Under the pieces are notes generated by a model, which made no database searches, was not told the origin of the DNA, and was given only the letters and a program-made list of their open reading frames with translations. From the NCBI GenBank assembly GCA_041650315.1, contig JBAZLJ010000002.1, positions 327,976-391,975 of the forward strand: 64,000 nucleotides of DNA, written 5' to 3'. Made by a program: the position numbers and the translations under genes. Origin of the DNA: JAGVYF01 sp041650315. GTDB taxonomy: Archaea; Nanobdellota; Nanobdellia; Woesearchaeales; JAGVYF01. Positions within the stretch are counted from its first letter, which is position 1; each line of letters starts with the position of its first letter. This document shows, piece after piece, positions 16,674 to 24,344 of this stretch.

Positions 16674-17069
16674 ATGATCAAACCAATCAACACAACAGGC
16701 AGGAGAAAAACTGCAATCGCACGTGCGACATTGATGCCAGGAACTGGCGTAGTGAGATTGAATAATAATGTCATCGATTTCATGGAACCTAAAGCACTAA
16801 GGATGAAATTGCAGGAACCTATCCTATTATCAGGCAAGACCATCAGCAAAGTCAATGTGTCAATCAAGACCATGGGCGGCGGAAGGATCGGCCAAATAGA
16901 CGCAGCACGTCTAGCTCTAGCAAGAGCGCTTGTAGCTTACGATAAGAAGCTTGAGAAGCATTTCTTGGACTATGACAGGCTATTGCTCGTACCAGACGTA
17001 AGGTTCAAAGAACGCTGTAAGCCTAACGACTCGAAAGCAAGAGCTAAGAGACAGAAATCGTACAGGTAG
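16674..17069 (+). CDS. rps9: Small ribosomal subunit protein uS9
   Basis: 30S head protein whose C-terminal tail reaches the P-site tRNA. TTGRRKTAIARATLMPGTGV, KTMGGGRIGQIDAARLALAR and the C-terminal DSKARAKRQKSYR are diagnostic; the last SYR matches the invariant tail (usually S-[FY]-R). 131 residues. rpoN and rpoK, often next in archaea, do not follow; the operon ends here. Confidence 0.96.
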   Translation: MIKPINTTGRRKTAIARATLMPGTGVVRLNNNVIDFMEPKALRMKLQEPILLSGKTISKVNVSIKTMGGGRIGQIDAARLALARALVAYDKKLEKHFLDYDRLLLVPDVRFKERCKPNDSKARAKRQKSYR

Positions 17070-17131
17070 AGGCTACCTGATTTTTCTATTTTTTGAAAAT
17101 ATTTATATAGTTTCAACGCCATTAAATTGGT

Positions 17132-17491
17132 ATGAAACTAGGCGAAGCAGAAACACTTATTGATGAAATCAGAAAAGAGACTTTAAAATTCCTTAAATCT
17201 AAGGAAAAAGAAGCTGAATTCTCATGGAATGGACAAGATACTATCATCAATGACAAATCATATCTTAAAAGGTATTGGCTGCGCAAAACTTCATCTTGGT
17301 TCATCAAACCGACTTACTTAGAACTGCAATTGACTGCGGAAGAAGTCAACGGAAAATGGTATGTGAAGAACATTGCTAATCCTAAACTGAATAAAAAAAA
17401 TATATTGATATATGTGTATCTGCACAAAAAGTATCCTGCGATTGAAAAGATCATACTTTCTAAATTCGGGTCTTCTGCAGACATTCAATAA
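17132..17491 (+). CDS. Hypothetical protein, 119 residues
   Basis: I do not recognise a family. The protein has a helical N-terminal third (EAETLIDEIRKETLKFLKSK) and a C-terminal part with beta-like hydrophobic stretches (TYLELQLTAEEVNGKWYV, ILIYVYLHKKYPAIEKIIL); no Cys, signal peptide or membrane helix. A good TATA box (aatatttatatag, 17099-17111) lies 21-33 bases before the ATG, supporting expression from its own short-leader transcript. It converges with tyrS 19 bases downstream. Confidence 0.7.
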   Translation: MKLGEAETLIDEIRKETLKFLKSKEKEAEFSWNGQDTIINDKSYLKRYWLRKTSSWFIKPTYLELQLTAEEVNGKWYVKNIANPKLNKKNILIYVYLHKKYPAIEKIILSKFGSSADIQ

Positions 17492-17510
17492 ATATAAAAC
17501 TTAGAAACAC

Positions 17511-18584
17511 TCATTTAGTCACATTATAGCTTTTGACTAATTCGTACAATTCGTGCGCTTTCTTGTTTTTCTCGAAATGGTCACGCACTGGTTTAAGCAA
17601 TTTGTTAAGCTCTACTGCAACAGTATTCTTAAGATCTACTGGATGCACGTCACCCGCAGCAAATGATTTCTCGAGATCTATGTATGAATTGAATTCAACA
17701 TCTCCACCAAATTTAGCAGGACGCTCTATCTTAAGGGATTTTGCGCTTTCAAAAACAATGAATTTACAATATTCTAGCACTGGATTCTCAACAATTACTT
17801 TTTCAGGGCAATATGCTTTTCGTATTTTTCTTATAATCTCTTCTTCATTATCACTCATAAAAATTGCAGTATCCGGGTTTGATTTCGACATCTTCATCTC
17901 AATAGCACGTTCAACGGTCTTCTCTCCCGCGGGTGGCTGACCTAATCCCATCAACATAGGATGATGAACCGCAATTGGAGCATAAAGCCCTATCTTAGGA
18001 CCTATCTCCCTGGCGAGCATATTGACTTTTCTTTGGTCCATACCCAATTGACAAATATCCACGCCTAATTGGTATATGTCAGACATCTGCATGACTGGAT
18101 AAAAAATTTGAGAAGTCTGCAATGAATCAGATTCTGATCTCCCCATAATCTGCGAAGACTTGATAATACGTTTAACTGTAGTATTCCTAGCGATCTGCAT
18201 GAGTCTTTTCAAATAATCATCATTGTGCATAAAATCAGACACCCAGACAAATTCAACATTGTCCAGATCCATCCCGCATTGCCCCCAAACTTCAATGAAA
18301 TATTTTCCCATGGTCTGGATCTTATCAAGATCTCCGCCCATCTTATTATTAGCCCATGCATGCCAATCTGCAAGAAGTATCTTGAATTTACATCCGGTAC
18401 TCGTCATCTTATTTACATTTATTGCTCTCACTAGGCCTTGTGCAATATGCAATCTGCCAGAAGGCTCAAAACCATCATAAGCAACTGGATGAGATTTTGA
18501 ATCGAATAAAGCGCGCAATTCATTCTCGTTAATTATTTCTTGAGCAAAACTTTTGATAATAGAGATTTTAGATTCGGTATCCAT
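17511..18584 (-). CDS. tyrS: Tyrosyl-tRNA synthetase
   Basis: Class I synthetase charging tRNA-Tyr. The HIGH-like motif is HIAQ (46-49) in YDGFEPSGRLHIAQG, and KMSKS is exact (231-235). The Tyr-pocket region QMSDIYQLGVDICQLGMDQRKVN (split here as QMSDIYQLG and GMDQRKVN) identifies TyrRS rather than TrpRS. 357 residues, without the bacterial S4 C-terminal domain, as expected for archaeal/eukaryotic enzymes. The EPSGRLHIAQG segment resembles, from memory, the plant/protist TyrRS type more than the HLGH of Methanocaldococcus. A TATA-like ttttttaaag lies about 23-33 bases upstream. Confidence 0.92.
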   Translation of the reverse strand: MDTESKISIIKSFAQEIINENELRALFDSKSHPVAYDGFEPSGRLHIAQGLVRAINVNKMTSTGCKFKILLADWHAWANNKMGGDLDKIQTMGKYFIEVWGQCGMDLDNVEFVWVSDFMHNDDYLKRLMQIARNTTVKRIIKSSQIMGRSESDSLQTSQIFYPVMQMSDIYQLGVDICQLGMDQRKVNMLAREIGPKIGLYAPIAVHHPMLMGLGQPPAGEKTVERAIEMKMSKSNPDTAIFMSDNEEEIIRKIRKAYCPEKVIVENPVLEYCKFIVFESAKSLKIERPAKFGGDVEFNSYIDLEKSFAAGDVHPVDLKNTVAVELNKLLKPVRDHFEKNKKAHELYELVKSYNVTK

Positions 18585-18649
18585 ACGTCAAGGATATAAT
18601 GCTGTACTTTAAAAAAGTATCGAACCATCTGATATTTTTAAACATCCAA

Positions 18650-18697
18650 ATATTTATAAACATCATAACCCTATTAAATTTAGTAAAAAAAGGTGAT
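18650..18697 (+). promoter_or_regulatory. TATA box and Shine-Dalgarno for the 36-residue ORF
   Basis: aatatttataaac (18649-18661) is a strong archaeal TATA box. aggtgat (18691-18697) matches the complement of the archaeal 16S 3' end and lies five bases before the TTG at 18703. Such an SD is uncommon among the other genes here, many of which look leaderless. Confidence 0.5.
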
Positions 18698-18702
18698 AGC
18701 GT

Positions 18703-18813
18703 TTGAATCAAATGGAAATGGATTATTATCTGTCTAAAATATATGATCTCGAATCCGATGATTTCGATACGCCTCTTCTAAAAAACGTAAAGACAAAATA
18801 TATTGCGTCTTAA
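18703..18813 (+). CDS. Small ORF, 36 residues, TTG start
   Basis: The reading frame from the TTG at 18703 encodes an acidic peptide rich in Asp, Glu and Tyr (contains MEMDYYLSKIYDLESDDF) and ends with TAA at 18811. Support for translation comes from a Shine-Dalgarno sequence five bases upstream and a TATA box at 18649. An ATG at 18712 is the alternative start. No family is recognised. It lies between tyrS (divergent) and two hairpins at 18875-18915 that could end its transcript. Confidence 0.5.
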   Translation: MNQMEMDYYLSKIYDLESDDFDTPLLKNVKTKYIAS

Positions 18814-18956
18814 TTTTTAAGTTATTTCTACAATTTTTTAAAGTTTTGCAATTATTATGTTTCCGTCGACCATAAGAATTCTGTTGGAATTCTATCCTCG
18901 ACTTCTCCGTCGAGGAATCGACAAGTTTATATAGTTATTTACCTATAATATAGTTA
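18814..18956 (+). terminator. Non-coding stretch with two perfect hairpins
   Basis: agaattc/gaattct (18875-18881 with 18887-18893, loop 5) and cctcgac/gtcgagg (18896-18902 with 18909-18915, loop 6) stand next to each other downstream of the small ORF. They are followed by a TATA box, gtttatatag (18925-18934). They may terminate the small ORF transcript or be part of a regulatory region for the following RNA. Confidence 0.4.
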
Positions 18957-19200
18957 GAGAAAAATACATGTTAGAAGCGTCATATAGGTGAGCCATCCTT
19001 GAATCAAGGATGACAATTGGGGGGTGCATTGAAAACTAAGGAATTAGTTTACAATGCATATTGAATAGGGTTGGTTGATGGGGAAATAGTTTCAATCACG
19101 ATCAGAATACATGATTAATAATCCGCAAGAACGTGGGTTCTTGCGCACGCGAATGTATCAATATCCCGCGAGAGAAACTGATAGACTATTAATCAACGCG
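18957..19200 (+). ncRNA. Candidate structured non-coding RNA
   Basis: No convincing protein is encoded between 18814 and 19285. After the TATA box at 18925 there are several strong helices. An 8-bp hairpin pairs 18994-19001 with 19005-19012. A composite hairpin pairs 19025-19031 with 19052-19058 and, inside it, 19034-19039 with 19044-19049 around a GGAA tetraloop. A 9-bp hairpin pairs 19124-19132 with 19137-19145 around GTGG. It is enclosed by GATTAATA/TATTAATC (19113-19120 with 19187-19194), and alternatively by GTTGAT/ATCAAC (19074-19079 with 19192-19197). I could not match it to SRP RNA, RNase P RNA or a known riboswitch. It could instead be a leader of the downstream operon. Confidence 0.4.
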
Positions 19201-19285
19201 TAACATTTTAACAGGTAAAATTTGTTTAAATAACTTTCGGTTTCTCTTGATTTCGCCGGGGATATCCATAGGGTAGGTAGATACT

Positions 19286-19759
19286 ATGAAAATAAACCTG
19301 GTCAAAGGAGTGAAAAAAAGAGAAAGCTGTTTCTTCTATAGACGAGACACTATCGGCGGAGTATATCGCACACCGGTATGCGAAAAATGCAATTTCAAAA
19401 AACCAAATGTCACAAAGTGTGCGGAGTGCACAGTGTATGCGCCTTACCTTTCTATGAATGATCTCGCTACCCGCGAGATTGAGAGATACAGATTCTTCAG
19501 CCAAAATCCAGTATCAAAATCAGAAAGCGAACCTATTGTGACTGAGGAGATTGTCACAAATAATTCAGCTAACTCTATTGTTGGAATCAAATCCGCAAAA
19601 CAGTCAGATGCTAAAGTGAATTGTGAAAGGCAGACTGCATCGCTTATCTCATTCATAGAAAACAAAGAAATCACTACCGGAAAAAGAGAGGTCCAGATGA
19701 AACTCAGACCTTTCCAAGAACAGAATAGCAAATGCAGCATGAAGGAGGGTAAAATATGA
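19286..19759 (+). CDS. Cys-rich small protein upstream of ftsZ, unknown function
   Basis: 157 residues. The N-terminal half has Cys at CFFYRR, then PVCEKCNFKKPNVTKCAEC, i.e. a C-x2-C ... C-x2-C arrangement typical of a small zinc ribbon. The C-terminal half is polar and probably disordered. No known family. A TATA-like tgtttaaataac (19223-19234) lies upstream. Its TGA overlaps the ATG of the next small membrane protein, and ftsZ follows, so the three genes very probably form one operon. A role in cell division or its regulation is only a contextual inference. Confidence 0.65.
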   Translation: MKINLVKGVKKRESCFFYRRDTIGGVYRTPVCEKCNFKKPNVTKCAECTVYAPYLSMNDLATREIERYRFFSQNPVSKSESEPIVTEEIVTNNSANSIVGIKSAKQSDAKVNCERQTASLISFIENKEITTGKREVQMKLRPFQEQNSKCSMKEGKI

Positions 19760-19923
19760 TAGATACGCTAATCGCATTCATCATCGTGAGCGTACTGATG
19801 ATGATATTCACTAAAGTGCTGCAGGTAATATGCAAACCCGGACTTAGGACTTCCGCCATCTCGATCAAATCACATGACAATAAATGTATAGTTAGAGTGG
19901 AAAAGACGAGGATGCGAGGTTGA
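19756..19923 (+). CDS. Small single-pass membrane protein cotranscribed with ftsZ (55 residues)
   Basis: ATG at 19756, stop TGA at 19921-19923. A strong Shine-Dalgarno ggagggt (19744-19750) precedes the start by five bases. Residues 5-25 are hydrophobic (LIAFIIVSVLMMIFTKVLQV), one membrane helix with a very short N-terminus. It is followed by about 30 basic/polar residues (RTSAISIKSHDNKCIVRVEK and a basic end). It starts inside the stop codon of the Cys-rich gene and ends four bases before ftsZ, so it is tightly coupled. It resembles no family I know; a membrane tether for FtsZ is a reasonable but untested idea. Confidence 0.65.
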   Translation: MIDTLIAFIIVSVLMMIFTKVLQVICKPGLRTSAISIKSHDNKCIVRVEKTRMRG

Positions 19924-19927
19924 GAAT

Positions 19928-20944
19928 ATGGAAATAGGGCAAGCAAATATAAAAATCATAGGCGCCGGAGGCGCAGGAAACAATATGGTGTCTTGGCTGT
20001 ATGATAAGCAGATACGCGGAGCCGAGATAATCGCGTGCAATACAGACAAGCAGCACCTGGACATAAGCAAAGCTGACAAAAAATTCCTGCTTGGCAAAGA
20101 AACCACACGTGGGTTAGGCTGCGGAGGATTTCCTGAGAAAGGCGCTCAGTCTGCGAAAGAAGCTTTAGTCGAGATTAGACAAACACTGCACGGCGCAGAT
20201 ATGGTGTTCATATGCGCAGGCATGGGCGGCGGAACCGGAACAGGTTCTTCGCCGATAATCGCGCAAGTCGCGAAAGATGCTGGCGCAATAGTGATCGGGA
20301 CTGTGACGATGCCATTCAAAATTGAAAGAGCTAGAGTCGACAAAGCGGAATATGGATTACAACAACTCAGATATGCATGCGACACAGTGATAGTAATCGA
20401 CAACAACAGGTTGGTTCAACTTGCGGGCAATCTGCCTATACAGCAAGCTTTCGCTGTGGCCAATGAATTGATATCGACTATGATCAAAGGGATTGTCGAA
20501 ACAATCGCGATACCTTCGCTTGTGAATCTGGATTATGCTGATGTCAAAGCCATCATGATGAACGGAGGAGTGGCTGCCATTGGAGTAGGCTCTTCAGATA
20601 CGGCAAACCGCGTCAAAGAAGCAGTGCATGGCGCATTGAGCAATCCTCTGCTTGATATAAAATATGACGGCGCGACCGGAGCGTTGATACATGTGATAGG
20701 CGGTCCGGACATGACTCTTGAAGAGATCAACCGCATAGGAGAATTGGTCACGCATTCATTAGATGAAGATGCGAATATCATATGGGGCGCAAGAGTTGAT
20801 GAGAGCATGAAAGGCAAGATCACTGTCATGACTATCATAACCGGCGTTAATTCACCATGGATACTGGGCAAAACAGACCCTAAGAAAACAATGACCATGA
20901 ATCAGCGCATATCGCATGAGCTAGGCATAGACCTGGCAATATAG
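19928..20944 (+). CDS. ftsZ: Cell division protein FtsZ
   Basis: Tubulin-superfamily GTPase forming the division ring. N-terminal Rossmann GTP-binding domain with IGAGGAGNNM (11-20), tubulin signature GGGTGTGS (100-107), and the T7 synergy loop NLDYAD (200-205) that activates GTP hydrolysis in the neighbouring subunit. 338 residues with a minimal C-terminal tail; the typical C-terminal anchor peptide is not evident. SD gaggt (19916-19920) lies seven bases before the ATG. All catalytic motifs are intact, so it should be active. FtsZ1 versus FtsZ2 cannot be decided by eye. Confidence 0.93.
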   Translation: MEIGQANIKIIGAGGAGNNMVSWLYDKQIRGAEIIACNTDKQHLDISKADKKFLLGKETTRGLGCGGFPEKGAQSAKEALVEIRQTLHGADMVFICAGMGGGTGTGSSPIIAQVAKDAGAIVIGTVTMPFKIERARVDKAEYGLQQLRYACDTVIVIDNNRLVQLAGNLPIQQAFAVANELISTMIKGIVETIAIPSLVNLDYADVKAIMMNGGVAAIGVGSSDTANRVKEAVHGALSNPLLDIKYDGATGALIHVIGGPDMTLEEINRIGELVTHSLDEDANIIWGARVDESMKGKITVMTIITGVNSPWILGKTDPKKTMTMNQRISHELGIDLAI

Positions 20945-20960
20945 ATTCCATCATCCATCC

Positions 20961-21019
20961 CCCTTGCCTTCCAAGAAGGCCTCCCCCAAACTATGCCACA
21001 AACCAACGGAAGGCAAGGG
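20961..21019 (+). terminator. 12-bp perfect inverted repeat after ftsZ
   Basis: cccttgccttcc (20961-20972) and ggaaggcaaggg (21008-21019) are perfect complements with a 35-base spacer, starting 17 bases after the ftsZ stop. There is a short T-rich stretch (actttgatttta) downstream. It is probably a terminator or mRNA-stabilising stem for the ftsZ operon; its long loop is unusual. Confidence 0.5.
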
Positions 21020-21097
21020 ACTTTGATTTTATAGTAATTTTATAGAATTATCCTAAACGCATGATAACCTTTAAATAATTGTTTTTCTTAGATAATC

Positions 21098-21658
21098 GTG
21101 ATGAACTCAGAGATAAAGAAAGATGTGCTAGATATTCTCAATAGAGTAATCGTTATCTTAGATAAAAAAGAAATACGGGATGTTCTGGAACTAAAAGAGA
21201 TAAGCGATCACACATTGCATGATGCATCCATTTTCCAAGACAAAGATTCTATCTCTATAGGTGTTCTGGTGTATGCTCTTGCGAAAGTATTCGAACGCGA
21301 TTTCCATGATACATTCATGTACAACAAAACACTCAGTAAGTTGAAAGAAGCTAAGGATTCGTTGCAAAGGAATGATATAGACAATTATCGCCTATGCATA
21401 AAAGAGATAACAAGCATAATCAGCAAGGTTGATTTTAAGTTCAAAATGTATGTGGAACAGGTTCTTGAGAAAGCGAGAATCAAAAAAGGGTCTAGTTTGT
21501 TCGCGCACGGACTTTCTATGGCCAGAGTTTCAGAAATGCTGAATATATCGCAATGGGAGCTTATGAATTATGTCGGCAAGACTAAAATTATTGATCGAGA
21601 GATGCCGGATGTGCCAGTCAAGCAAAGATTAAAACTAGCGAGGGCGCTTTTCAAATGA
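21098..21658 (+). CDS. Helical HTH-containing protein, probable partner of the PIN-domain gene
   Basis: 186 residues, almost entirely alpha-helical, without Cys clusters or membrane segments. The C-terminal 50 residues contain SMARVSEMLNISQWELMNYV, which reads as a helix-turn-helix. The stop overlaps the start of the downstream PIN-domain gene by four bases, as in toxin-antitoxin operons, where the upstream gene is the DNA-binding antitoxin. A TATA box (ctttaaataatt, 21069-21080) precedes the start. At 186 residues it is larger than common VapB antitoxins, so a housekeeping RNA-processing role is also possible. Confidence 0.6.
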   Translation: MMNSEIKKDVLDILNRVIVILDKKEIRDVLELKEISDHTLHDASIFQDKDSISIGVLVYALAKVFERDFHDTFMYNKTLSKLKEAKDSLQRNDIDNYRLCIKEITSIISKVDFKFKMYVEQVLEKARIKKGSSLFAHGLSMARVSEMLNISQWELMNYVGKTKIIDREMPDVPVKQRLKLARALFK

Positions 21659-22344
21659 CCATCATAATATTCGATGCGGGTCCGATAATAACATTGGCTT
21701 TGAATAACCTAACTTGGCTGCTTGAGGAATTCAAGAAAAGATGCAACTGCCAATTGATCATACCTGATTCAGTGAAATTCGAGTTAATTGATAGGCCTAT
21801 CGAAGGCAAAAAATACAAATTTGAGGCTATGCAGACCTTAGTGTACCTCAAGAATCACACTCTTGATGTGTATAAAGGAAGAATCCGCGCCGAAACAAAT
21901 GCATTAGCTGAACTTATGAATTCTGTATTCATGGCAAAAGGAAAGAATATACAACTAGTGCATCTTGGCGAAGTGGAGACTATTGCTGTCGCTTTGAAAT
22001 TAAACGCTGATGTCATTGTGGTAGATGAAAGGACAGTACGTTTGCTTATAGAAGCGCCTAAAGTATTGCACAGGCTCATGGAGCATAAACTACATACCAA
22101 GATTGAGATAAATCAAGCTAAGCTCAGCCTGCTGCAGAAAAAAACTGCAAGTATCAAGATAATAAGATCTGTAGAGATAGTCACACGCGCATACGAGCTT
22201 GGAATGCTCGATAAATATCTGCCTTATGATATGCCTGATTCCAAAAAAGAATTGCTCACCGCGGCGTTATGGGCGATGAAACTGAAAGGGTGCTCAATCA
22301 CCCAAGAAGAGATATATGAGATTGCTTCTATTGAAGGATTATAA
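21655..22344 (+). CDS. PIN-domain ribonuclease-like protein
   Basis: 229 residues. The first 130 fit a PIN domain: D7 in IIIFDAGPI, E43 in KFELIDRP, E106/E108 in HLGEVETIAVA and D124 in IVVDERT supply the acidic residues that bind catalytic metal. The C-terminal 90 residues are a helical extension not found in minimal VapC toxins. Translationally coupled to the helical HTH gene. Function as an RNase is inferred from the fold; whether this is a toxin or an RNA-maturation nuclease is open. Confidence 0.75.
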   Translation: MTIIIFDAGPIITLALNNLTWLLEEFKKRCNCQLIIPDSVKFELIDRPIEGKKYKFEAMQTLVYLKNHTLDVYKGRIRAETNALAELMNSVFMAKGKNIQLVHLGEVETIAVALKLNADVIVVDERTVRLLIEAPKVLHRLMEHKLHTKIEINQAKLSLLQKKTASIKIIRSVEIVTRAYELGMLDKYLPYDMPDSKKELLTAALWAMKLKGCSITQEEIYEIASIEGL

Positions 22345-22430
22345 TTGGTTACCCCCTTACTTAGTTTATTCTAAATAACTATTATCCGTAACAATCAAAT
22401 TTATATAATCAGATTCTATCAATTTCACTG

Positions 22431-22757
22431 ATGTCTACATCAATAGGCATATTTCAAACACTTAAGGAAATAGTGGTAGAATTTTGGGATGATGAATCCA
22501 CTTTAGATGCATTAATAGATGATCGCGATGGGTCTGATTCTGAGCTGCTTATGAAGATTAGGCTGCCGGGGCAGATGATCGATGCGGAATTCCTCGCACG
22601 CGAATTTTTTGGATTCTATAAAGGCATAAGCTATTGGCAGGAACATTATTGCGGAATAGTCTATTATAATACATCGCAAAAAAAAGAGCTCTATCAAAAA
22701 ATAAAAGAATATTTCAAAGAAGCTGCTTTCGAAAAAGTTGAAAAGAAAAATAAATAA
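22431..22757 (+). CDS. Hypothetical protein, 108 residues
   Basis: An acidic protein with no family I recognise: an acidic N-terminal half (VVEFWDDESTLDALIDDRDG), an aromatic middle (EFFGFYKGISYWQEHYCGIVYY) and a charged C-terminal helix (KKELYQKIKEYFKEAAFEKV). A TATA box (aatttatataatc, 22398-22410) lies 21-33 bases before the ATG, consistent with a leaderless transcript. It converges on S7 with six bases between the stops. Confidence 0.65.
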   Translation: MSTSIGIFQTLKEIVVEFWDDESTLDALIDDRDGSDSELLMKIRLPGQMIDAEFLAREFFGFYKGISYWQEHYCGIVYYNTSQKKELYQKIKEYFKEAAFEKVEKKNK

Positions 22758-22763
22758 TTGCCC

Positions 22764-23363
22764 TTATCGCGAGCTGTCGCACTGCCTTTCAAGCTCGTTC
22801 TTCTTCGCAATAACTATGGAAGTGTTGCTTGAGTTGTAAGCTGCGATTATCTCTTCTGTCAAGGTATCCACTATCTTCTTCTTGGAATTGAATGATTTGT
22901 GGTATGCACCTTGAGTCATGATCTTCAAGACAAGGTCTATCCTTCTTTGAGGTGAGCATTCGACTGCTTTCGGATAACGAGCTCCGCCGTATTCGATTGT
23001 GACAATCTCTTCTCTTGGAGCTGCATTCTCTATAGCTTTCACGAATACTTTGATAGGATTCTCTTTGCATTGTTTTTCTATCCTTGCAAGAACTTGTTCT
23101 ATGATATTATATGCATTGATTCCTTGTGTAGCCATATGGCCAGAAGTCTTATAGTGGTGCTGCTTTACTTTGTGTCCTGGAACCCTTATCCTGTTGATAA
23201 GTCTCTCGACAATGAAAGTCTTAGATTTATGGAATTGTTTTCCAGTATATCTCGCAGCAGTCCTTGGAACGATTCTTGGCTCAAGTGTGATGTATCTAAT
23301 TAAGCCTGGATCCTTAACTGAGATCCCTGCTGTCGACCATCTGTTGAATGCCAGTATTTCCAT
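22764..23363 (-). CDS. rps7: Small ribosomal subunit protein uS7
   Basis: Nucleates the 30S head. VVERLINRIRVPGHKVKQHH-like archaeal N-terminus, then KQCKENPIKVFVKAIENAAPREEI and GGARYPKAVECSPQRRIDLVLKIM, diagnostic of S7; the identification does not depend on any one block. 199 residues, normal for archaea. It follows S12 with a 68-base gap. EF-2 and EF-1alpha, usual downstream partners, are not here: S7 is the last gene, converging with an unknown gene. Confidence 0.95.
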   Translation of the reverse strand: MEILAFNRWSTAGISVKDPGLIRYITLEPRIVPRTAARYTGKQFHKSKTFIVERLINRIRVPGHKVKQHHYKTSGHMATQGINAYNIIEQVLARIEKQCKENPIKVFVKAIENAAPREEIVTIEYGGARYPKAVECSPQRRIDLVLKIMTQGAYHKSFNSKKKIVDTLTEEIIAAYNSSNTSIVIAKKNELERQCDSSR

Positions 23364-23431
23364 TTTGTGTTGCCTTTGAATGTTTTTTATTATTTTTTGA
23401 TTTTTATTTGAAAAATAAAAACAATGATTAT

Positions 23432-23851
23432 CTATTTCCTTGCTTTCTCTATTTTGCCTTTCAATAATGCGTCAAGAGACTGGTCATTGACTTTGATGAC
23501 TTGCCATCTTACACCAGGGATATCTCCTTTGGACCTTCCCATCCTGCCGCCGATGCATTCTACAATGACTTCGTCGTGCTCGTCAACTAATTTTTGAGCG
23601 CCCATGCCTGGCATGAAAGCTGTGATCTGAACACCGTTCTTAATGAGCTGAACCCTGCAGCATTTCCTCATCGCTGAGTTAGGCTGTTTTGCTTCCCTCT
23701 GGACTTTCTCGAGAACAATACCTTTAGCCTGAGAAGCGCCTTCGAATGGATCTACTTTTTTCTTAAGTAAATACCTTCTTGCTTTCTTGAAGGATTTCCT
23801 TCTAGTCACAAGTCTTTTTCCCGCGTTCAATCCAGTTGGTTTTTTACCCAT
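23432..23851 (-). CDS. rps12: Small ribosomal subunit protein uS12
   Basis: Decoding-centre protein. KPTGLNAGKRLVTRRKSFKK is the archaeal N-terminus; QPNSAMRKCCRVQLIKNG is the universal core (PNSA..K..RV.L.NG), and GMGAQKLVDEHDEVIVECIG follows. 139 residues, normal. Own promoter: TATA catttataaag (23875-23885), about 29 bases upstream of the start, so S12-S7 can be expressed separately from the polymerase genes. Confidence 0.96.
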   Translation of the reverse strand: MGKKPTGLNAGKRLVTRRKSFKKARRYLLKKKVDPFEGASQAKGIVLEKVQREAKQPNSAMRKCCRVQLIKNGVQITAFMPGMGAQKLVDEHDEVIVECIGGRMGRSKGDIPGVRWQVIKVNDQSLDALLKGKIEKARK

Positions 23852-23927
23852 TTTCGTATATGTGAACCTCGCACCATTTATAAAGCTTTCTGCTTAGGTT
23901 ATGTGCGATTTCTTTATTCTATCATTT

Positions 23928-24344
23928 CTATTCTACCCTAATCTCTTCTATAGGGAAATAACGTTTGACCATCTCTTCCATCGCTCGAAGGTTGGAAGCG
24001 CCGCGTCCTATGAGCATACCGCGCGTCCTCGCGTCCGGCGCTGTGATGGTTATCTTTTCCGGACCGACTTCAATCTTAGCGATTTTATAAGGATAAGAAA
24101 TGTTCTTGATGAAAGTTTCCATATTAGGGCTGTGCTCTATAACTTTGATGCTTCTCTTCAATATAGCTTCGACCCTTTTGTAGTTTGATCCGTTCTTGCC
24201 GATAGCTTTGCCCATGTCCCCTTCTTTGATTATGAAATACTGAAGGTCATTGAATTCAAAAGCGTCCTCGACGCTAGCATGAGTAACAGATTCAAACAAA
24301 GAAATTAATTTAATGAGATTCAGGTCGTATTTTCTCTTTATCAC
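23928..24344 (-). CDS. nusA: NusA-like transcription termination/antitermination protein (two KH domains)
   Basis: Archaeal NusA is a short protein with only the two KH RNA-binding domains of bacterial NusA. GDMGKAIGKNGSNYKRVEAIL is the first KH GxxG loop region (G-K-N-G) and RTRGMLIGRGASNLRAMEEM the second (G-R-G-A). 138 residues, normal. It overlaps L30e by four bases in the conserved rpoA2-L30e-nusA-S12 order. Confidence 0.92.
   Translation of the reverse strand: MIKRKYDLNLIKLISLFESVTHASVEDAFEFNDLQYFIIKEGDMGKAIGKNGSNYKRVEAILKRSIKVIEHSPNMETFIKNISYPYKIAKIEVGPEKITITAPDARTRGMLIGRGASNLRAMEEMVKRYFPIEEIRVE

Noticed and set aside
19030..19065. An 11-codon leader peptide (TTG at 19030 after a G-rich SD-like string)
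   Set aside because: It lies wholly inside a strong hairpin of the candidate RNA and is too short to support without further evidence.
18957..19200. SRP RNA or RNase P RNA
   Set aside because: The GGAA tetraloop hairpin lacks the SRP helix 8 symmetric loop, and none of the conserved RNase P blocks could be found by eye.
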